DNA from: Xenopus tropicalis
Taxonomy: Eukaryota > Chordata > Amphibia > Anura > Pipidae
Reading direction: 5' to 3'
Length of the DNA: 64,000 nucleotides
Assembly (NCBI RefSeq): GCF_000004195.4
Contig: NC_030683.2
Span: 71,767,764 to 71,831,763 of the forward strand
The notes beneath the pieces are model-generated. The model searched no databases and had not been told where the DNA came from. It saw nothing but the letters and a program-made list of their open reading frames with translations. How positions within the stretch are numbered: the first letter of the stretch is position 1; every line of letters begins with the position of its first letter. Below, piece after piece: positions 1 through 11,899 of this stretch. Position numbers and translations under genes: made by a program.

Positions 1-1577
1 GCTGATAATCTTAGAATTTCCTGGAATATATACAAAGACTATTATGATTATTCAACATGAAAGAGAGGCAGAGATGGCAGTGATCTGAATATTGATAGTA
101 GTAATGTTTGCCTTATAAATGTGTAAGTTGCACTAAAAATGAAAGTATTAAAACTAAAAAAAAAATCTGCTGATTAAAGGCACCAAAAACAAAAGGCCTA
201 TACTTTTTAAAAGGAACAAATAGGAAAGAAGTAGTAAAATACAGTTTTTTTTACTTCCTCCTACATATTACATCTATAGCACCCAATTAAAAAGCTTTGA
301 AATGCATACTTGCAGTTCTGGTGTGTCTCATAATGAGGCACCTACTACCTTGAAATATATTTCAAAGGAATTCATTCTTTTCATTTGCACTTAAGACAAG
401 TATCATTAGTATTATCTGTATGTGATGCTACAAGGGTCAAAGTCTAAGAATCACACCGAGTAACAAAAGGCAAAGTGATAAGCCAAATATTTGGTAGTGA
501 TACACATGTTGGTATTTGCTAATCACTTAACGGAGATGTAAATGTTAAAAAAAACTAATCATATATTTAGCCTTAGACTACTATTCTCTACACTTTACAC
601 TACTTTAATTTTTAATACAAGACTACCTTAATCCACCGTGTCCAGCACTTCCCCCTGGTGTTTTGCAGTCACATGTGCCATGTTTGAAAGTCTTCAGAAG
701 GAGCAGAAGCCCCCACCCTCCTGGGAAAAAAAGCCTGCTCATACACAGGCTGGCTCCTGCTGCCTCCAGGCATGCGTAGAAGGACTCTCCACTTGTACAG
801 TCTTGTCGGAGTAGTGAGAGACCTGAACAGGAAGTGGGGGCAGAGCTTCATGCTGAACAAGGAAGGAGAGGACTCCAGTAGCTTGTAACTCAGCAAACTG
901 GTCAGAAAGAACAGAGGGACAAAGGTAGGCAATCTGGGAAGCTGTTTAGAGTAATTTTAATAACAGAAAAAAAAGTTTTACTTAAGCACTGTTGGAGCTG
1001 CTCCATGTGTGTGTCTCCCATCTTTACCCCATTTCCTCCATTCACTGAGTGCATAACAGCTAAGAAGAAATGGAATGACACAAATCCTATTGACAAAAAA
1101 AGGAATAGCAAGGATAAAACATTTTACTACCTCAAGAAAGATGGGTTTATGGCTTAAAATGTGTGTTACCAGCTGGTCTGTATCTCACTGCTCCTTGCAA
1201 CAGCTAACATCAATATCAATATGCCTTAACAGATGTGAAGTGACTTTCATTGTGGCACACACTGTACTGATTTATTTACTATACATTTGTATATTTATTA
1301 TGAACTTGTACCTTCATCTGGCCATATTTTCAGTGCCATTTCTTTTCCCAGGTGCAGTATACTAGACTCAATATGGGAAACATTTATAGATGTGTGTTTT
1401 GACACTCTGGATTTAGATTGCTCACTGCAGTGAAATCATTTGCTAAGCTGAATATAAAAAAAAAATAAGCCGGTATAAAACTCAAATAATATCTGTTATT
1501 CTTTAGTGTCATATATTGGGCTCTCTGTTTCCCTATTGACCTATAGTCATTGATTCCATTTGACCACAGATTACATG
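1..1577. other. No recognised feature
   Basis: AT-rich single-copy-looking sequence. The short open frames here have no recognisable motif, signal peptide or splice context, so I call no gene. Confidence 0.5.
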
Positions 1578-1585
1578 ATGTAGAG

Positions 1586-1772
1586 CAGAGCTGTTCAACT
1601 GTCTCCATGTGGTGGGCCAATTAGTTGGGAACCTAAATGTTTGTGGGCCAAATGATATTGAATTGATGATGTCATACACTGCAGTCTATGGAGCTAATAG
1701 ACAGGCAGGGGGACCATAAAAATACCTTGAAGGGCCACATCTAGCCCATGGGCTGCCAGTTGGACAGCCCTG
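1586..1772. mobile_element. hAT-type miniature element (187 bp)
   Basis: The left end reads CAGAGCTGTTCAACTG and the right end is its near inverted complement (CAGTTGGACAGCCCTG). Eight-base flanks are ATGTAGAG at 1578-1585 and ATGTAGGG at 1773-1780, one mismatch, which is the target duplication size of hAT transposons. The interior has no coding potential. The terminal motif resembles the right end at 19401-19417, so the two are probably related families. It would have been moved by a transposase supplied elsewhere. Confidence 0.8.
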
Positions 1773-2296
1773 ATGTAGGGTAAACGTGATGGGAGTAAAT
1801 CAGTCAAAGTAGGACCCAATGGGGAGCTGAAGCAAAAATGAATACCATAATGATAACATTTAATTTGTCAATTAAGAATAAAATCGGTACATACTCATTG
1901 TGCCTCACTGTGAGAGGTTTCTCGAACAAGTATATAATGCTCAATTCAGAGGACAACAGCGGTTTCAGCTTGTAAACTCCAAATCAAATCACAAACACTC
2001 GTAACTTCTGGGTCTGCTGAACTGCATCCATAGATTTAGCTCAATGTAACTTAATATTCTATGCCTGGCTACACAAAGCTACATAGATTCAAAACAAGGT
2101 AGAGCAGTGATGCCCAGGATAATAATAATATTGGCAACAAATGGCTAGCGAGTTCATGCAGAAGTCAATGGGAGTTGAATAACAATCAAAGAAGCACCAC
2201 CTCAATTAGCACTTCTTAGGGCTCTGGCACACAGGGAGATTAGTCGCCCGCGACTTAAGAAAGCACAAGGTGTCTACCACTCGAAATACATTAGAT
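1773..2296. other. Mostly unassigned, with a Harbinger-like end fragment
   Basis: From about 2219 the sequence GGGCTCTGGCACACAGGGAG followed by ATTAGTCGC resembles the left terminus of the Harbinger-like family complete at 63264-63502. Only this end can be recognised. The remainder holds nothing I can name. Confidence 0.4.
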
Positions 2297-3953
2297 CAAA
2301 GAAAAGCAATTAATTTAGTGCTTTATCTTGAAACTTAACTTTTAATACCAAATTCATAATGTTTAAATCACACATCCATGTGAGACCCAAATTAGGTAAC
2401 CATACATCAATAAATAAGTTAAAAACAAACGTATGTAAGGATCCATAGGGTTAACTAGTCCCTATGGCTTTAAACCCTGCAGCTTCCTTGTTTTGTGCTG
2501 TTACTGGGCAAAGACCCATGTATCAGTTTTGAGTTGCATATGTGTGTTCATTGGTTAATATGGAGACCACTCCCTGGGCACTCAGATATAGTGTTTAGCA
2601 GGGGGGTGGGTCTATCTCTTTGGCTGCCTTTGCTCACAGGGGAAGGAGCACTGAGCCTGGGAGCAGGACATAGGCCCCAGTAAGCCGTGTGCCCCAGAGT
2701 GTTGTCATCCACTCTGGTGAAGTCGGGGACAGGGACCCTGTGAATGAGTACCAGTTAGATAGCAAGTTTTGTTGAGCACTTTCTAGGAAAGTGAGATAGT
2801 GAGGGAAGGAAGCAAGAGCAGTTTGGCTCAGAGGAAAGTAGCTTTGGGAGAACCGCTCCAGACAGGCACTGTTGCCTTAGCGTAGGGCCACGGTTTAGAC
2901 ATAGGAGGCGGGTAGTGTGTGAACCCTGATCCAGAGTTGCCGTGGGGCCTGAGGGCTAGAGGTGTTCAACCTGAGGAGTGTGGTAGCCAAGCTGACTGTT
3001 CCAAGAGGTGGGCAGCTGAACCGGTGGCACCGATCCTGCCCAGGCTCAAGAGGAATTGGGAGGAGCTATGCTAACCGATGTGTTTGAGTATATTGCAAAA
3101 CCCTGAATATTGATTGTCTCCGACAATAAACCAGTTCAACTGTTCAACTGCAAGAACCTTCTGGCGCCCATTTATTATTCTGCACTGCACACAGCTACAG
3201 TGGGTTGTAGTTGCACTACACCATAGCTCCATTTGGTTACTTCCACATAGCGAAGGCCCATCCTGAAGGACTGAGTCGCGTGTACCCCATGTTCTAGACC
3301 TATCTAGCCATGCTGTTGGCTTGGTTACAGCCAAGAAAGGGTTACACTTAATTAAATTAAAGCCAGATACTATTTGTTCTCAATTTATCACCTTATTGTA
3401 ATTAGATTAGTTTAACCATGAACATGATCTGGTATAGAGTACAGAGGAGCCAATTTAAATTATTTACACATTATATACAGAGTGGGTTATCTATTTGCTT
3501 TATCACTGAAGCAGAGGGAGGGTGGGGTTGGGAAGATCACAAAATGAATAAGTAATACCAACATATAGTGCACAGCCTGCTCCCTAGCAACCCATTCGCT
3601 GCCCCACAGCTTTCCTGCCCACCCAACAGACTGCAAATGAGCGCTAGGTACTACCTCTAGTTAGTAATTCAGTACTAAAGCAAATAGATAACCCGCTCTG
3701 TATATAGTCTGTAAATAAATGAAATTGGCTCCTCTGTACACTATACTGGATCATGTTCGTGGTTAAACTAATCTTATTACAAAAAGGTGATGAATTGAAA
3801 ATGAATAGTATCCGGCATTAACTTAATTAAGTTTGTTTTTAATTTATTAATTGATGTATGGTTAACTAATTTGGGTCTCACATGGATGTGTGATTTTAAC
3901 ATTATTTTAACAGTTTTAAGATAAAGCACTAAATGAATTCCTTTTCTTTAGCC
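2297..3953. mobile_element. Large foldback element, split by a solo LTR
   Basis: The left arm is 2297-2430 plus 3351-3512 and the right arm is 3668-3953; read as reverse complements the arms align almost end to end with scattered mismatches. The ~155-bp loop is 3513-3667. No transposase is present, so this is a non-autonomous foldback element. The left arm is broken at one point by the 913-bp LTR at 2434-3346, while the right arm preserves the uninterrupted sequence and so gives the empty-site state. The outer termini are not precisely defined. Confidence 0.75.
2434..3346 (+). mobile_element. Solo LTR (913 bp), family A
   Basis: It begins TGTAAGG and ends GGGTTACA, the TG...CA inverted ends of an LTR. 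Flanks are CGTA (2430-2433) and CTTA (3347-3350); the intact opposite arm of the host foldback element shows the original site was CTTA, so this is a 4-bp duplication with one later change. A polyadenylation signal AATAAA lies at 3125-3130, followed by the block CTGGCGCCCATTTATT at 3161-3176 that recurs at the same relative place in the LTR at 13190. No internal region remains, so recombination between two LTRs is the likely origin. Endogenous retrovirus or Gypsy origin cannot be settled from the LTR alone. Confidence 0.85.
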
Positions 3954-4772
3954 AATGGGAGTTGTTCTTGCAAAATTCAAGTGACTTTTGCAATTCGAGT
4001 TTTCCTTATAGTTAGTAGACTCTTTACAAATAATGCGATTGTTCTACATTTTTTTCCACGTTTTTAAGTGATCAAGATTTTGAGATTCAATATTTAAATT
4101 ATTCAAATTTAAATATTCAAATTGAATAAATAATTAATTTTGATAAATTAGCCTCTTAATCTTGAATATAATTTTGTTTTCATATATATTAACTTATAGT
4201 ATATTGTTTTAATGTACTTTTCTGCATAAACAAATATTTCAACTATACTTGTCCATGCAGCCATACAAATAAAAACATACTTATATTATCAGTACCTGTC
4301 AAAGTATAATGAAATCTGCCTCCAGAATTTGCTGCTAAGGGGCAGGAGAAAATACATGGATGCATTATGGGGAAAACTGGTTTCTATGCCTTTATAAGTA
4401 AGGCCCTTTTGAGTTCACACTAGATTATAGCTTGCACCTGTCTTTTTGTAATAAAAGTGAAATTAATTTGTAGAGATAAACCCATTGTCATGGACTGTTT
4501 ATGGCTTGGCACACAATCTATATTCTAACTAATTATAAAGAAAACCATTAGTGTCTTAAAGATGAAGCCCACATGATGTTCTTATTCATACAGTCATAAT
4601 TAGTCACCCACTGAGTACTTAATGTATAGAATTTTTTAAATCAGGCAATCAGTTTTGCTATTTGTTTCTTGCTTCAATATCTTTTATTAAGTCATTCACT
4701 GCCTAACTTATTATTTTAAGACCAGTTGCAACAAGAAAACATTTTGTTACATTTCACGACAGTACAGACTAA
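3954..4772. other. AT-rich, no recognised feature
   Basis: Very AT-rich sequence with no convincing open frame, terminal repeat or tandem repeat. Confidence 0.5.
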
Positions 4773-5291
4773 GGTGCACATTTACTAACCCATGAATCCG
4801 AATCGAAATTGGAAAAATTCCGATTGGAAAACGAACATTTTGCGACTTTTTTTCGGCGCCTTTACGACTTTTCGGAAATTGTCGCGACTTTTTCGTTACC
4901 AATACGATTTGCGCGAAAAACCGTGAGTTTTTCGTAGCCATTGCGATGCGCTCGTATCTTGTCGCGACTTTTTCATATTGAGCGCTCGTAAGCGGCGGGC
5001 GAAACTTTCAGCCTTAGCATGATTTTGGAAGCCTCCCATAGGACTCAATGGCACCCTGCAGCTCCAACCTGGCCCAAGAAAAGTCACCATACTGAAGCTT
5101 GAATGAATCCGAATCTTTCGTACTAGGCGCGAAGTCTACGAAAAAGTCGCGACTTTTCGCGCAAGTAGTAACGCTACGAAAAAATCGCCAGATTTTGCGC
5201 AACATTCGGTATGGCAACGAAAAAGTCGTGACAATTTTCCGAAAAATCGCCAAATACAGATCATTACGAAAAAAACGCAATCGGACGCATT
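4773..5291. mobile_element. Foldback miniature element, right end missing
   Basis: It starts like the copies at 9935 and 12113 (GTGCACATTTACTAACCC after TAA) and carries the same TTTTTCG/CGAAAAA-rich inverted arms. The right arm stops at the GGACGCATT segment, about 30 bp short of the terminus seen at 12502. A central unrelated stretch lies at about 4960-5100. The several 60-90 codon frames here are low-complexity shadows of the inverted repeat. Confidence 0.7.
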
Positions 5292-5316
5292 TTAATAAAA
5301 TATGTAATGTATCTCT

Positions 5317-5611
5317 TTAAGAAAATGTCTACAGTTTTAGAGACAATTACCTCTGAAAATAGTGTTTGTTTGCTTTTCTGCCTGGCTGACAGTACACCGC
5401 TCTATGTGCGTGCACTAGAAGCAATGGCAACAGCCCGAATGTGCACACACAGAGCAGTGTGGATCGGTGGTCGGCCTGGAAAACAGTCGCTTTGCCATAG
5501 CTTCTAGTGCACACACACAGAGTGGTGTACTGAAGTGGATCCGCTTCTCTCAGGGAAACGTAATCTATTATTATTTGGGTAAGAGTAAGAAAAGGTGGAC
5601 AACCCCTTTAA
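5317..5611. mobile_element. T2-like foldback element with TTAA ends
   Basis: TTAA occurs at 5317-5320 and 5608-5611; the right end reads inward TTAAAGGGGTTGTCCACC, matching the TTAAAGGRR terminus of the Xenopus T2 group. Inside, an arm at about 5389-5434 is the imperfect reverse complement of 5489-5532 (around GTGCACTAGAAGC). There is no coding sequence. Confidence 0.65.
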
Positions 5612-6401
5612 TATCTGTATGAATACCAGTTAAATATAAGTAGAAGCTGCTCAAACATTTGGATCACCATATCCACTGATCAGGCCAATAAGTGAGAGAG
5701 TGGATCAGAGCATATAGGCTCATTAATTGTTATGAGCAAATCTGTCCCGTTTTGCTTAGCCAAAAAATGCAGAAATGCGGAATTTCACAGCAAATCCATG
5801 CCTGGCAAAAAAAATTGCTGATCAACCAAGGGACACACAACTGGTTTTACAGTTCAGTTGTCCAAACTCTATTATAAATCAACGGACATGAACAGAAACA
5901 GGTTAATATCCTGGAAATTATTCACAAAATAATGTCAGTTAGGCATAACAGGGCAAGTTTTATTAATATCACTTTCTCATAAGAATTGCACAAGGTAGAT
6001 ATAAAACCACAGGGGCAGATATTTGAAATATTGAATTAGGCAATACATATAGACTCATGGCATTGAATTACTTTGCCAGGTAAGTTTAAACGGACATATT
6101 TATACGTGCATATGTGTTTGCTTTTAAAGGGCAAATTAACATGCAATTTTTTAAAATAATGCTCACTTACAGACTGTATGTAAATTTATTTATGTATCCA
6201 ATTGCCAAATTGGCACTTGGTGTAGCTCTCTTCTGCATCTGTATAGAGTAAGGGTTAGTATTCAAAACCAGTTTTAAAGGAACTACAGTATGTCCAATAA
6301 GGTACATATAATTTTGACAATGTACTCTGCTCCTGGTGATTTATTGAGATGTGGCTGTAATGATGTGGGCTTGGCATTGACAATTGGCATTCATAGAACA
6401 T
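5612..6401. other. Unassigned, with one miniature-element fragment
   Basis: About 5728-5835 resembles the CAAATCTGTCCCRTTTTGC segment also seen at 23236, a fragment of a miniature element. Elsewhere nothing is recognised. Confidence 0.4.
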
Positions 6402-6404
6402 ATA

Positions 6405-7074
6405 GGGGCCGATTCACTAAAGGTCGATAAGCGTTATCACATGTTTTTTTGCATTAAAATTGACGCAATAAATAACGACCGATTCGTCAAAGTAATTTTG
6501 CATGGATTAAATTGCGCGCTACTTCAATGCGTTAATTTTAACGCATTGCATTAATTCGCACGTCGAAATAATACTGCCACATGATTCACAAACACATATG
6601 AAGTGTTAAACGCACTAAATATCACATTAGTCTGTGCGAAGATTAACACCTACTTGGTGCAGGCGGTACTTAAAGAAAATTGTTATTGGTGAGCTTTTGG
6701 CAACACAACATGGACTTTTTTTGGACAGGGATTTTTTCAAGTATGTGTTGGCCCTAGAGTGATGCATCCTCCAGTTTTCAGGGAAATGGTCATTTTCAGA
6801 AAAGTAGTTTTACGAACATAATGGTTACGTACGTTAAATTGTGCGCTAATATAGCAAGCGGTGAAATATATCGCACGCAGCGGGAATTAACGCACACATG
6901 GAAAATAACGCAAGGAAACCTCTCATCACAACTTAACGCAAACAACATCACGTCTAAATTAACGCAAGTATCCTTTTAGTGAATTGTTCGTTAAGTCGTG
7001 AAAAATAAGAAGCGTTAAAATTAATGCATGCTATAATTAGCGCTCGTTCTAACTACCTTTAGTGAATCAGCCCC
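6405..7074. mobile_element. Harbinger-like miniature element (670 bp)
   Basis: The left end GGGGCCGATTCACTAAAGG and the inverted right end GGGGCTGATTCACTAAAGG match at all but one position. The flanking triplets are ATA (6402-6404 and 7075-7077), a 3-bp duplication. The interior is rich in TTAACGCA-type motifs and their complements, with no transposase. The copy at 11900-12909 belongs to the same family. Confidence 0.75.
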
Positions 7075-7077
7075 ATA

Positions 7078-8017
7078 GGGTTCTATTTATCAAGCTACAT
7101 TTTGTAAAAGATTTTACTCTAGTAAAGTGGTAGAAAATGGAAAATATATTTATTAAACTGTGTATTACTGCTTATACATGACTTTTATACCATTCATCAG
7201 GATTAGCCGACAGAATACATTGCAAAGTTCAAAACAGCATATTCATAAACGAGTGCATTTAATTTTACGCCTTCCAAATTCCTAAATTTATGCCATTATT
7301 TTCTACCACCTTAGACTTCAAGTAACCCATTCAAGTCAATCGTACAAGTTCAGCAAAAAAGAAATTTGAATATCAAAGAAATAAAGTGTAAAAAAAAGCT
7401 ATATAAAAAGAGGTTGTGCTCAGATCCATTTTTATACTACCCTTTCAAGTCCACGCATTTTTTTAAACCAGAATCTTACACTCCAAAACACATACAGCAA
7501 GATCTGTAACCAACTTTGTAAATATTTTGCACAACTTTGGCAGGAGTTAAGATGGCATTATGCACAACTTTATAAAGAGGCTTCTTAATCTAAACCATGT
7601 ACATCAATATAAATAACCTGAAATGAACAAGCAGAAATGAAACTTTACTGAGAACAATTAAATGTACTGGCTCATAGAGAACATACAAATGTCACAGGTT
7701 CCATGGGACTAGATCATTTCACATTTAGTTCTGTTCAAAAGTGAATGGCTGCTTGCAAGTGCCACGGAAAATTATTTCATCAAACTGACAAAAATAGCAC
7801 ACTCCATTTCTTTAAAGCTAGTAAAAATCTGACACACACACATATAAATTACTTCTACAGCAATTTTTGACATGTATTTCACGTCTGAGATCAAAAGCAG
7901 ATTTCAAAATTTTTTCCATTCCAACACCTTGCCATTTCTCTGCTGTGGTTTAATTTGAATCACAATACATACAGCATACATATCCACTATTACTGTTTTT
8001 TGTCCATGAACAACATG
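7078..8017. other. No recognised feature
   Basis: AT-rich sequence. A short inverted pair (GTGGTAGAAAAT near 7129, ATTTTCTACCAC near 7300) is too short to define an element. Confidence 0.4.
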
Positions 8018-8492
8018 TTAAAGGGGAACTGCCAACATAATAAAATAATCCAATATATAATAATTATACATTTAATTAGCATGCCTCCGTTCTGCCTCAT
8101 CAAAGGCCAAGCAAAAGTACTACAGTACCCTTATAAACAATAACAAATTCAATCCACAAACCTGTTTTCTATAATCAATAACCTTCAGCATCCCTCATCA
8201 ACAGAGTCACTCCAGCTTTCACACTTGTCTCAGGACTTTTGATTTCTTTAAAAACAAAGTAGAGTCCATCTTCAATCAGATTCCCACCTTTACTAACACA
8301 AACCAGTTCCACCTTCCTAAGCCCTCTTCCTCATGCCTTAATTCTTTACATCCTGTAACAGCCTCCAAAGTCTTCCAGCTTCTCTTGTCAATTAGGTTTG
8401 GACATGTTTATTTAATGTATTTTCTCAAAAAGATTTATTAAACATCCAGTACAGTTAAGAAGATTGTAATAATAGCTACAGTTCCCCTTTAA
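8018..8492. mobile_element. T2-type miniature element (475 bp)
   Basis: TTAA flanks at 8018-8021 and 8489-8492. Termini are TTAAAGGGGAACTG and, inverted on the right, TTAAAGGGGAACTG, a perfect 14-bp terminal repeat with the TTAAAGGRR consensus known for Xenopus T2 miniature elements. A TTAA target duplication is the hallmark of piggyBac-like and Kolobok-like transposition. No open reading frame of note. Confidence 0.85.
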
Positions 8493-9931
8493 AAAGTTGT
8501 AGCGCATAATCTCTGTAATGTTAACTACACAGTTTTATAGATTTATAAGCTACACAATTTGCCTTCTTGAACATTTATAGACATGACATGTATAGGGTTT
8601 TGCAATCAAATGAGCCCACACAATACTCATGTCCCCCTTTTTACTGAAAGTAGCTGCCTACACCAATTCATCTTTTTGTTCAACCCCTCATGATACTTTC
8701 AACTAAGAACTAAGTTTCTTAAAAAACTGGAGGCAAATTGCAAGAGAACCGTCAATAAGAGCTGCATTAATCTTTTTGGAAAAAGACAGTTTCTCATCTA
8801 TGCATGTTTTTTAAATGCCATCAAAGACATGTTTTAGGTTTCAAAATAGTTTCCTCTCATTCGATAATGAGGATTCTTTCCAGGCAGATTCACTTTGTGG
8901 AGGATGCTATATTCTTTCAAGGAGTGTTTTATATTTACACTTAAAAGAAAAGCTTTAACCTCAAGCAGTGGGTAGAAAAGATACCGTTCTGCAAGAACAA
9001 AGGGATTCATATTTGAATAGAATAGTCTGAAAATATTATTTTCTACAGTAAACGCATCATTACTACTTGCAGTGAATAGAGCTTGACTCTTAACTATTCA
9101 GTGCCTGATTGGTCTAAAAAGGAATGTGTAATGCCATAGTTGCTATGACTTTTATAACAAAGGCAGTGCAATTTCAAATAGAATAATGTAATTATGCTTG
9201 ATTTGTAATATAATTTGTTTATCATTTAAGGCTTTTCAAAATGTGCCAAACCTTCCAAATGCTAAGATTCTTACTTTCAGTGATTTTTCTTTGTTGTTGT
9301 CAGGTGAAGCCCATAAAGTTTTTAATTATAAGGACTGAAAAACAGTAAGATAACAATGTTATAAGCTGGAATGTGTTGCAAGTCTCATTAGTTCGGGCAT
9401 AAATATATCCTAGTAAGCAAAAATGTAATTATGTGTGGGCACTGATTAGAAGTTTTTTTGTTGATGCATATTTGTCTCCCATATGTACAACTGTTTAGAT
9501 CAGTTTGCAATTAGATGAAAGAATAATAGCATGTTGAGAGCAGCAGAACCCAAATTAAGTAGCAAGCATTGTATTTCAAGTATTTTATAGCTGCCAAAAT
9601 AAGACAAATTGAAAAGGGAACAAAATAACAGTGGTATACAGTGTAAAGTAGGCATGTTGGATATACAGTGAGAAAATTTAGGAATAGGGTCTGCGTGATT
9701 AACGTGGTGCTTTTTCCCTGTGCAGTCATTTTCCTAAAAAAGAATGTTACATACACAAAAAAAAGAATAAAAAAATGTACTATATATACAGATGCATTTT
9801 TTACTTAATTTAACTGTATATTTAGATATCATATGCATATATACACTTCTAACACTCTTATAATCCTATAAATGCTTAATTTAACAGATGTATATCACAT
9901 ATTAATTGTTAATTGAAGTCACAGCAGAGAC
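8493..9931. other. No recognised feature
   Basis: AT-rich, no terminal repeats, tandem repeats or protein motifs recognised. The 81-codon frame on the minus strand at 9511-9756 shows no family motif. Confidence 0.5.
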
Positions 9932-9934
9932 TTA

Positions 9935-10393
9935 GGGCCTGATTTACTTACCCACGAACGGGTCGAATGGAGTCCGATTGCGTTTTTTTCGTAATGATCG
10001 GTACTTTGCGATTTTTTCGTATGTTTTGCGTTTTTTTCGGATTCTTTACGAATTTTTCGGATCCAATACGATTTTTGCGTAAAAACGCGAGTTTTCCTAT
10101 CCATTACGAAAGTTGCGTAAAAAGTTGCGCATTTTGCGTAGCGTTAAAACTTACGCGAAAAATGCGCAACTTTTCGCGTAAGTTTTAACGCTACGCAAAA
10201 TGCGCAACTTTTTACACAACTTTCGTAATGGATACGAAAAACTCGCGTTTTTACGCAAAAATCGTATTGGATCCGAAAAATTCGTACAGAATCCGAAAAA
10301 ATCGCAAAACATACGAAAAAGTCGCAAAATATTCGTTTTCAAGTCGGAACTTTTCCAATTCGGGTCGGATTCGTGGGTTAGTAAATCAGCCCC
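9935..10393. mobile_element. Hairpin miniature element with TTA duplication (459 bp)
   Basis: TTA occurs at 9932-9934 and 10394-10396 and the ends are GGGCCTGATTTACT and the inverse of AGTAAATCAGCCCC. The two halves are reverse complements almost throughout, with only about 9 bp of loop near 10162-10170, so the transcript would fold into one long hairpin. The short frames on both strands are mirror images created by the palindrome. The 3-bp T-W-A duplication suggests a PIF/Harbinger transposase as the mover. Confidence 0.8.
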
Positions 10394-10396
10394 TTA

Positions 10397-10931
10397 GTAT
10401 AAGCTTAATATCTAAATTGTAAGAATGCATTTCTGACTGAATTTGCTTATATAGACTTTATTATACATTATGTATACTGTATTATACAGAAAATTCATTT
10501 TCTTATGGCAGTTTTCTATATGAATATATTTGTGGGTCAAGATGACCAGATGCACTAGTCAGCACAGCTGGCCACCTCACCCCCACCCCCAACAGCCATG
10601 TGAATTTGTTTATTCATGAACATTTGTTTGTGTGCTTGCGCTATTGTGTTTGCATGCGTGCGCTTGTCTTTTTGCAATGGGTGGATGATTGAGCATGCAA
10701 ACAAGAGCAGCCACAAGACCCTAGACTAGGGGTAGGCATCAGAAGAGGTATGAGCCTATCACTCCCAATCCATTGTGCCCTGGTCTCCTGTCTATCCTTA
10801 GTTCCAGCTCTGGTTAAAACATCTATATGGATATAAATGTGGTTTGACATTTGTCAGTTCTACTAGGGCCAGACCAATCATTTGTTAACAAATGGCACAG
10901 TGATGGACTTGACTAGGTCTGCTGTGTGTTT
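10397..10931. other. No recognised feature
   Basis: Short C-rich and GT-rich patches but no repeat or coding signature that I can name. Confidence 0.4.
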
Positions 10932-11299
10932 TAGTGATGAGTGAATATTTTCGCCAGGCATGGATTCGCAGCAAATGTCCGCATTGCGCCATTGGCGAAT
11001 TGTTTCACGAAACTTCCATGAAAATTTGGTGCGAAAAATTCGTCACGCTGAAATTTTTTTATCACGGGTAAAAATTGGGCGCGGTCGCATAAAAAAGGGC
11101 ATGTTGCGTCGAAAAAGGATACGGTCACGTCAAAAAGGGCGTGGTCATTTCGGAAAAGGCAGAAGTCTTGTGAAATCGGGTCAAAAAGTGCGGGCGACAA
11201 AAAAAATATATGTGGGCGAGAAAAAATAGGCGACAAAAAAGATGCGGGCGCCAAAACAGATCACGTGACAAATGTGTTTCGTGATTTTTTTCATCACTA
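10932..11299. mobile_element. Miniature element with TAGTGATGA ends
   Basis: Left TAGTGATGAGTGAA and right TTTTTTTCATCACTA form an imperfect terminal inverted repeat. The middle is a run of degenerate ~20-bp modules of the form GTCRNRTCAAAAAGGGCG, which explains the two overlapping open frames on opposite strands (89 and 107 codons). Related degraded copies lie at 23209-23437 and 38520-38752. Confidence 0.65.
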
Positions 11300-11896
11300 G
11301 TGTGTTAGTGTATACAGACATGAGATGAGTAGGATGGACACAAAACCATACAAAAGAAACTACACTGACACTTATAAAGAGCTGGAAGTTAAAGGCCACA
11401 GCTTTTATTAAATTAATCCAGATAAACTTTTAACCAAAAACAAAAATGTTATAGTGAGTAAATCTAATTCACAATGTTAATCAGAGGAACAAAGTCTTGC
11501 TTAAAGTAAACACTTTCTGCTGCCTTATCTGCCAGGACCCTAACCTTTCTTTCAATATTTAGAATTAAATTAACAAAAAGCATTTTCCTTCAAAGCCAAA
11601 TCTGGTATCTCCTAATCCAGATTTGACAACCCTCTACTTCATGATGGCTGTTTCCTGTGCATTCTGCCATCCTACATTAAGAAAATCATATCCTATGTTG
11701 GATAAATTAACTCTATCTTTACTGTAAAGGACTTTACCCCCAGCTCGAAATCCATGTGTTTATATGACAACATTCCAATTTGCCTACAAAATTTTGAAAT
11801 TGCAATGTTCACCTTTCGTCAAACCCTCTCAAAAGGTCTGCAATCTTTGTCTACCAGCAATATGAGCTTTGGTACTATTTCAGACCATAAGAAGAT
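11300..11896. other. No recognised feature
   Basis: No terminal repeat or coding signature seen between two miniature elements. Confidence 0.4.
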
Positions 11897-11899
11897 ACT

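Noticed and set aside
7129..7312. Short inverted pair GTGGTAGAAAAT / ATTTTCTACCAC
   Set aside because: Too short and without flanking duplication to define an element.
10931..11254. 107-codon and 89-codon frames on opposite strands
   Set aside because: Both arise from the ~20-bp modules of a miniature element.
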